The notes under the pieces are model-generated. The model saw only the letters and a program-made list of their open reading frames with translations. It was not told where the DNA came from and did not search any database. A stretch of 40,605 nt of DNA from JBAXPV01 sp037132075 (GTDB lineage: Bacteria; Bacteroidota; Bacteroidia; Bacteroidales; CAIXZF01): positions 1 through 40,605 of the forward strand of contig JBAXPV010000034.1 of NCBI GenBank assembly GCA_037132075.1, written 5' to 3'. This document shows, in pieces, positions 36,033 through 40,605 of the stretch (its first letter is position 1; the number at the start of each line of letters is the position of its first letter). The position numbers were made by a program, and so were the translations under genes.

Positions 36033-37223
36033 ATGGCTAAAAGAACTATCGTAGCGATGCCAGGTGATGGCATAGGAAAAGTAGTATTGGATGAAGCAAT
36101 CCGCGTTCTTGAAGCAGCCGGATTTGAGGCTGAATATGTTCAAGGCGATATTGGATGGGATTTTTGGTGTAAAGAGGGCAACCCCCTACCCGACCGAACC
36201 ATTGAACTACTTGCAAAGCATAAAATCGGACTTTTTGGAGCGATCACCTCCAAACCCAAAGACAAAGCTGCTGCTGAACTTGCTCCTGAGTTACAGGGCA
36301 AAGGGATACAGTATTACAGCCCGATCGTGGCTATGCGTCAGCATTTCGACCTCGATATCTGTATGCGTCCCTGCCGTACCTTCCTGGGAAACTCACTGAA
36401 TTTCATCCGTCGTGGCGCCAACGACACCATCGAAGAGCCTTTTATTGACACCATGATCTTTCGCCAAAACACTGAAGGTCTTTATGGTGGAGTCGAGTGG
36501 ACCAATCCTCCCGATCTTGTATACCAGGGACTCATGACTCATGCAAAATTTGTTGAAAATTTCGCATGGTGTCCCCGTGAAGAACTGGCTGTCTCTACCC
36601 GTATTTTCACTAAGAAATATGTGACACGTATCGTAAAGTCAGCCTTCGAATATGCCCACTCAAAAGGTTATAAGACATTATATGTATGTGAGAAACCCAA
36701 TGTGATCCGCGAGACATCCGGGATGATGCTGAAAGTAGCACAAGAGATGAGCAAATCGCAATATCCTGATATTAAGGTGAATGATGTGAACATCGATGCC
36801 ATGATGATGTGGCTCACCAAAAACCCTGAAAATTATAATGTCATTGTCGCAGGGAATATGTTCGGTGATATTGTAAGTGATGGCTTTGCCGGACTGGTTG
36901 GCGGACTCGGTTTTGCCTGCAGTGCCAATATCGGACCGGAAGTAGCTGTATTCGAGCCTACTCACGGTTCTGCCCCAAAATACGCTGAATATGAGACTTC
37001 TATTGTAAATCCTGTCGCTATGATTCTCAGCGGCTGTATGATGCTGGATCACATCGGGGAAGATGCCATTGCAACCAAAATCCGTAAAGCTGTGGCTGAA
37101 GTCGTGGCTGAAGGCAAGGTGAAAGCTTATGATATGCTGAAACTCAGCGGTTCACCTGATGTTATTGCCAAAGGTGCTGCTTCTACGAAGATGATGGCGC
37201 AGGCGGTTATTGATAAACTTTAA
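36033..37223 (+). CDS. isocitrate/isopropylmalate dehydrogenase family protein, probably isocitrate dehydrogenase
   Basis: A 396-residue protein of the decarboxylating dehydrogenase family: PGDGIGKVV at the N-terminus, NTEGLYGGVE, FGDIVSDGFAGLVGGLG and FEPTHGSAPKYA for metal, substrate and NAD(P) binding. The family holds isocitrate, isopropylmalate and homoisocitrate dehydrogenases. The Bacteroidota protein of this type is usually isocitrate dehydrogenase, and no leu genes are nearby, but the substrate is not certain. It is preceded by a clear promoter and followed by a large palindrome. Confidence 0.85.
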   Translation: MAKRTIVAMPGDGIGKVVLDEAIRVLEAAGFEAEYVQGDIGWDFWCKEGNPLPDRTIELLAKHKIGLFGAITSKPKDKAAAELAPELQGKGIQYYSPIVAMRQHFDLDICMRPCRTFLGNSLNFIRRGANDTIEEPFIDTMIFRQNTEGLYGGVEWTNPPDLVYQGLMTHAKFVENFAWCPREELAVSTRIFTKKYVTRIVKSAFEYAHSKGYKTLYVCEKPNVIRETSGMMLKVAQEMSKSQYPDIKVNDVNIDAMMMWLTKNPENYNVIVAGNMFGDIVSDGFAGLVGGLGFACSANIGPEVAVFEPTHGSAPKYAEYETSIVNPVAMILSGCMMLDHIGEDAIATKIRKAVAEVVAEGKVKAYDMLKLSGSPDVIAKGAASTKMMAQAVIDKL

Positions 37224-37242
37224 ATAATTGCGGAATTCGGAT

Positions 37243-37357
37243 TGCGGATTGCGGAATGTTTGACGAATTAGAATTGGGGATTTATTTAAAAATTGAAAAT
37301 ATATAATTTCTAAATAAATCGTAAATCAAACAATTCCAAAACATTCCGCAATCCGCA
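37243..37357. repeat. nested inverted repeat between the dehydrogenase and HD genes
   Basis: TGCGGATTGCGGAATGTTT (37243-37261) and its reverse complement (37339-37357) form perfect 19-base arms. Inside lies a second pair, GATTTATTTAAAAATT and AATTTCTAAATAAATC, matching at 15 of 16 bases. The left arm also contains the tandem GGATTGC. The whole element (about 115 bases) can fold as a long hairpin. It may be a REP/MITE-like intergenic repeat or a processing/termination site. Confidence 0.75.
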
Positions 37358-37375
37358 TTCGAAAATATTAATATT

Positions 37376-37942
37376 ATGACAATAGAAACCAAATACATTC
37401 TCCAGGCCAGGGAGCTTTGGCCTGAGCTCGAGTGGATCAGCGATCTGAACCTGCGTGAGCAAACCACCAATACCTGGGCATTGGCATTACAAAAAAGTGT
37501 CCTCACACCAGAAGATCTGAATACCATTCCTTTCACCCTGCTATGTGGTCCCGATCTGAAAGTTACTTTCATGGGACATAAGAGAGCAGTTGTTCATATC
37601 GCAAAGGATTGTGGCAACCAGATGAATTTGTTTTTCAAATCCGATCTCCCGGTTAACATGGATATCCTCATCGCCGGTGCGATCCTGGCTGATGTGGGAA
37701 AACTCCTGGAATATGAGATGAAAGACGGGAAGTCAGTTCAGGGAAGCTATGGAAAATATGTGCGTCATCCTTTCTCAGGTGTTTCTCTCGCAGAAGCCTG
37801 TGATGTCCCGGCAGCAGTCTGTCATATCATCGCTACCCATGCCGGTGAAGGTGATATGGTGAAAAGATCCGTTGAAGCATATGTAGTGCATCATGCTGAT
37901 TTTATGACGTTTGAGCCGTTTCGGGAACGACTGAAAGTTTAG
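37376..37942 (+). CDS. HD-domain hydrolase-like protein
   Basis: A 188-residue protein with HD-superfamily layout: H68, then LADVGKLLEYE (105-114), H131 (RHPFSG), H155 (THAGEGD) and D175 (HHADF). The histidine of the HD doublet is alanine (A105-D106), so the usual H-D pair is incomplete; it may bind metal through the remaining ligands. Substrate unknown. It lies after the large palindrome and its stop is adjacent to the TonB receptor gene. Confidence 0.72.
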   Translation: MTIETKYILQARELWPELEWISDLNLREQTTNTWALALQKSVLTPEDLNTIPFTLLCGPDLKVTFMGHKRAVVHIAKDCGNQMNLFFKSDLPVNMDILIAGAILADVGKLLEYEMKDGKSVQGSYGKYVRHPFSGVSLAEACDVPAAVCHIIATHAGEGDMVKRSVEAYVVHHADFMTFEPFRERLKV

Positions 37943-37971
37943 TGAATGTGCCGGTCTGCCGATGTGCCGAG

Positions 37972-40290
37972 GTGAGCATCCGACATTTCTGTACTGCATT
38001 GTTACTGCTAATTTCCGGAATAGTATTTTCGCAGACAAAGCATGTTGTTCACGGTACGATTTCAGAGTTTTCTTCCAATGAAGCACTTATTGGCGCTACT
38101 GTTTATGCACCTGCAATAAAATCAGGTGTTACCACCAATGCCTTCGGTTTTTATTCCCTGGAACTTCAATCGACTGACAGTGTGAATCTGGAATTTTCAT
38201 TTGTGGGCTTTCTAAAGAAAAGCATCAGGATAAAACTCAGACATGATAGCCTGATCAATATTGAATTAATTCCGGTTACTTTGAAGGAAGTCATTATTTC
38301 AGGAAAAAATAGCGGAAATACTTTTTTAAAATCAAGACCCGGGCAGATTAACCTGGACAATTCTACAATACACAATACAGTCGCGCTTTTTGGCGAACAT
38401 GATGTTTTAAGTTACCTTCAGTTATTACCCGGAATCTCAAATTCATCTGAGGCGAGCAATTATTTTTCTGTACGTGGCGGTGGTCCAGACCAGAATCTGA
38501 TTGTTCTGGACGATGCTCCTGTTTATAATTCCAATCACCTCTTCGGGTATTTTTCAAACCTCAATGAGGATATCATTAAAAAAGTAGAAGTCTGGAAAGG
38601 TGCCTTCCCAGCTAAGTTTGGCGGGAAACTATCTTCAGCGATCGATGTGCGGACAAAAGACGGAGACCAGGAGAAATTCCATGCTTCTTTTGGAATCGGA
38701 CTTATCTCCACGAAATTTGCCATTGAAGGTCCGATTGTTAAGAAAAAGAGTTCTTTTGTCTTTGCGGTCCGACGTTCAAACCTTGACTTTACCCTACCCC
38801 TATTGCTTGAAAGTCTTACTGATTATTCGAGGTATCATTTCATGGATGTTAACCTGAAATTGAATTTCACCTTGAACAAGAACAATCGTTTGTTTCTTTC
38901 CGCTTATTATGGAATCGACAAATTCAATGAACCACAGTCTGCCAAAACAGATTTTTTGAAATGGTTCAATACAATAGCCACCGTGAGATGGAATCATATA
39001 TACTCAGCGAAATTGTTCTCCAATTCGACTTTGCTTTACAGTAAATATGTCATGGATAAAACAATAAAAGAGTCGGCCCAGGATTCTACGTTTTTAAGGT
39101 ATCTGACACAAATTGAAGAGATTGCATTTAAAAACGACTTTGATTGGTATCCCACACAAAAAACCAAAATAGTGGCCGGTATTCAGATTGGGAATCAATT
39201 TCTGAAACCCGGCTATTTTGCCTATCAGGGTATTCCGATCAACAATCCAACGAGTTCTTTTAAGACCTACGGTGTTTTTTCAGGTTCAGTATATGCTGAG
39301 TTTAATGCTGAAATTGCAAAGAATTTCAACTTTTCACTGGGTGACCGGTTAACCTCTTTCTATATCGATGAGCAGACCAGCTGGTCAAATGAACCCAGGA
39401 TCTCACTTTCCTACCAGTTATTTCCCGGTTTAAGCATCACTTCTTCCTATGCCAAGACTTCACAACCCATTCATATGCTTACCAGTACCGGGATCGGGAC
39501 ACCTACTGACATGTGGGTTCCGGCAACAAGCGAACTTCCTGTTGAAAAGGGACAGCAGGTTTCACTGGGGTTTTCAAAGGAGTTTGACAGGTTTCCGTTG
39601 ACATTTACGGCAGATGCATATTACAAGGAAATGCAGAACATCATTGGGTATAAACCATGGGCAACTTTCCTGGAATTAAGTGCAGATCCTGACAAAATAA
39701 TTATCCCAAACTGGGAAGACAATGTTCTTACCGGCAAAGGAACTTCGTATGGAGCTGAATTCCTTTTGAAAAAAGAAAGCGGCAGACTTACAGGTCTGAT
39801 CAGTTATACACTTGCCTGGGCAAAGCAGAATTTCCAGGAAATCAACTATGGAAATACCTTTTATGCTCCTTATGACAGCAGGCATAAAGTTAGCTTCAGT
39901 GCCAATTATAACTTAACCAGAGATGAAAAACACCGGGAACAAATATCGCTATCCGCAAACTGGATATTTACTTCAGCGAAACCCATAACCTTACCGGTTG
40001 CGGTATATCATCTGCATTCAGCGGGGAATGATGGGGAGCACTATGTTGATGTTATTGAATTTGGACCGTACAATGGATACCGGGTAAAAGCCTACCACCG
40101 CCTGGATCTGGCAATAAAATTCACCCGGAATAAACGCAAATACAAGAGAATCTGGGAACTGGGCATTCTGAATGCCTACAACAGGTTAAATCCTTACAAA
40201 TACTATATCGAATACGGTGATAAAGTAACCTTACAACAAAGCTGCTATTTCCCGATCCTGCCCTATGCCTCCTTTTCAATAAAACTTTAA
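37972..40290 (+). CDS. TonB-dependent outer-membrane receptor with CarboxypepD-like domain
   Basis: A 772-residue outer-membrane protein. The signal peptide is about 20 residues (SIRHFCTALLLLISGIVFSQ); then a carboxypeptidase-like regulatory domain (about 25-100; HGTISEFSSNEALIGATV), a plug domain (YFSVRGGGPDQNLIVLDDAPVYN) and a 22-strand-type barrel to the C-terminus. I prefer the GTG at 37972; an upstream in-frame GTG at 37942 adds ten residues that would spoil the signal peptide and fall in a GATGTGCC-type repeat. The cargo cannot be told. The gene is followed 1 base later by a DUF4249-like lipoprotein, a common partner. Confidence 0.88.
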   Translation: MSIRHFCTALLLLISGIVFSQTKHVVHGTISEFSSNEALIGATVYAPAIKSGVTTNAFGFYSLELQSTDSVNLEFSFVGFLKKSIRIKLRHDSLINIELIPVTLKEVIISGKNSGNTFLKSRPGQINLDNSTIHNTVALFGEHDVLSYLQLLPGISNSSEASNYFSVRGGGPDQNLIVLDDAPVYNSNHLFGYFSNLNEDIIKKVEVWKGAFPAKFGGKLSSAIDVRTKDGDQEKFHASFGIGLISTKFAIEGPIVKKKSSFVFAVRRSNLDFTLPLLLESLTDYSRYHFMDVNLKLNFTLNKNNRLFLSAYYGIDKFNEPQSAKTDFLKWFNTIATVRWNHIYSAKLFSNSTLLYSKYVMDKTIKESAQDSTFLRYLTQIEEIAFKNDFDWYPTQKTKIVAGIQIGNQFLKPGYFAYQGIPINNPTSSFKTYGVFSGSVYAEFNAEIAKNFNFSLGDRLTSFYIDEQTSWSNEPRISLSYQLFPGLSITSSYAKTSQPIHMLTSTGIGTPTDMWVPATSELPVEKGQQVSLGFSKEFDRFPLTFTADAYYKEMQNIIGYKPWATFLELSADPDKIIIPNWEDNVLTGKGTSYGAEFLLKKESGRLTGLISYTLAWAKQNFQEINYGNTFYAPYDSRHKVSFSANYNLTRDEKHREQISLSANWIFTSAKPITLPVAVYHLHSAGNDGEHYVDVIEFGPYNGYRVKAYHRLDLAIKFTRNKRKYKRIWELGILNAYNRLNPYKYYIEYGDKVTLQQSCYFPILPYASFSIKL

Positions 40291-40291
40291 T

Positions 40292-40591
40292 ATGAGGATA
40301 CTTTTTTCGTTGCTGATTGTTCTGACCTCTGTATTATTTACTGCTTGTACTGATACAGTTGAGGATTTCATCTTGCCCGAATCGTCTCCGAAACCGGTCG
40401 TGTTGTGTTTTTTGTCTCCTGACCAGAATCAATTAAGCCTTACCCTGACCTTTACACACCCGGTGAATACACATATTGCGGACTCTATTCACTATGCAAA
40501 CGTTCAAATTACCAATAAGACAGACACTGCTACACTAATTTACGATTCTGTTGTTACCAGAAAGCACGAATGCACAGTTTTCGGCAATTAG
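40292..40591 (+). CDS. DUF4249-like lipoprotein, truncated
   Basis: The 99 residues begin with a lipoprotein signal (LFSLLIVLTSVLFTACTD; lipobox cysteine C19) and continue like the DUF4249 family, which usually follows a TonB receptor and runs to about 350 residues. The frame ends at a TAG within a short direct repeat (40571-40605). The gene is therefore either broken by repeat DNA or cut by the end of the sequence. The last about ten codons (KHECTVFGN) are probably repeat-derived. Confidence 0.7.
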   Translation: MRILFSLLIVLTSVLFTACTDTVEDFILPESSPKPVVLCFLSPDQNQLSLTLTFTHPVNTHIADSIHYANVQITNKTDTATLIYDSVVTRKHECTVFGN

Positions 40592-40605
40592 CAGTGCACA
40601 GTTTT
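40571..40605. repeat. terminal short direct repeat
   Basis: TGCACAGTTTT occurs at 40571-40581 and again at 40595-40605, with a 24-base period. The second copy ends exactly at the window edge. Such runs are common at assembly break points in Bacteroidota. Confidence 0.7.

Noticed and set aside
1..40605. CRISPR array, rRNA or tRNA genes, transposase
   Set aside because: I saw no regularly spaced direct repeats, tRNA-like cloverleaf, rRNA signature or transposase motif; small RNA genes in AT-rich gaps cannot be fully excluded by eye.

Overview
This window looks like a chromosomal segment of an anaerobic, fermentative member of the Bacteroidota, probably Bacteroidales-like. The support is: giant secreted proteins with SprB-type repeats and a type IX secretion (T9SS) C-terminal domain, a TonB-dependent receptor followed by a DUF4249-like lipoprotein, promoters with the Bacteroidota -33 TTTG / -7 TAnnTTTG pattern, and a large [FeFe]-hydrogenase locus. 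The right end may be a contig end, because the last gene stops inside a short direct repeat.

Left flank (1-5404): a very large minus-strand SprB-repeat surface protein whose C-terminus lies outside the window, then about 570 bases holding only a 5' remnant of a YceI-family gene. Centre (5405-23381): a divergent hydrogen-metabolism and hydrogen-sensing locus. On the minus strand are a [2Fe-2S] thioredoxin-like ferredoxin, a PAS-containing sensory [FeFe]-hydrogenase and a SpoIIE/PP2C-type phosphatase. On the plus strand, in one nearly gapless run, are NuoE-like, NuoF-like and HydA-like subunits of an NAD(H)-linked hydrogenase, a sensory [FeFe]-hydrogenase fused to a histidine kinase, a stand-alone receiver, a receiver-histidine kinase hybrid, Rex, a RibF-like FAD synthetase, a metallo-beta-lactamase-fold hydrolase, HydG, two tandem TM1266-type small regulators, a membrane metallophosphoesterase and a periplasmic thioredoxin-like protein. 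The divergent intergenic region carries two abutting palindromes that match the Rex operator, so the sequence suggests NADH/NAD+ control through Rex plus H2 sensing through two H-cluster sensors.

Right part (23382-40605): a ROK-family protein, a 2343-residue C10-family cysteine protease with beta-helical, PKD-like, dockerin, cohesin-like and T9SS sorting regions, a CDF-like transporter, a Dabb protein, MiaA (with no canonical start codon in frame), a PRiA4_ORF3-like protein and a CCA-adding-type nucleotidyltransferase on the minus strand. On the plus strand follow an isocitrate/isopropylmalate dehydrogenase, an HD-type hydrolase, a TonB-dependent receptor and a truncated DUF4249-like lipoprotein. 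Several intergenic palindromes and repeats are present.

The most unusual point is that all three H-cluster proteins lack the cysteine that serves as proton shuttle in standard [FeFe]-hydrogenases, including the one placed as the catalytic subunit of the NAD-linked complex. The locus could therefore be a tuned, slow or sensing-oriented hydrogenase system rather than a standard bifurcating hydrogenase.
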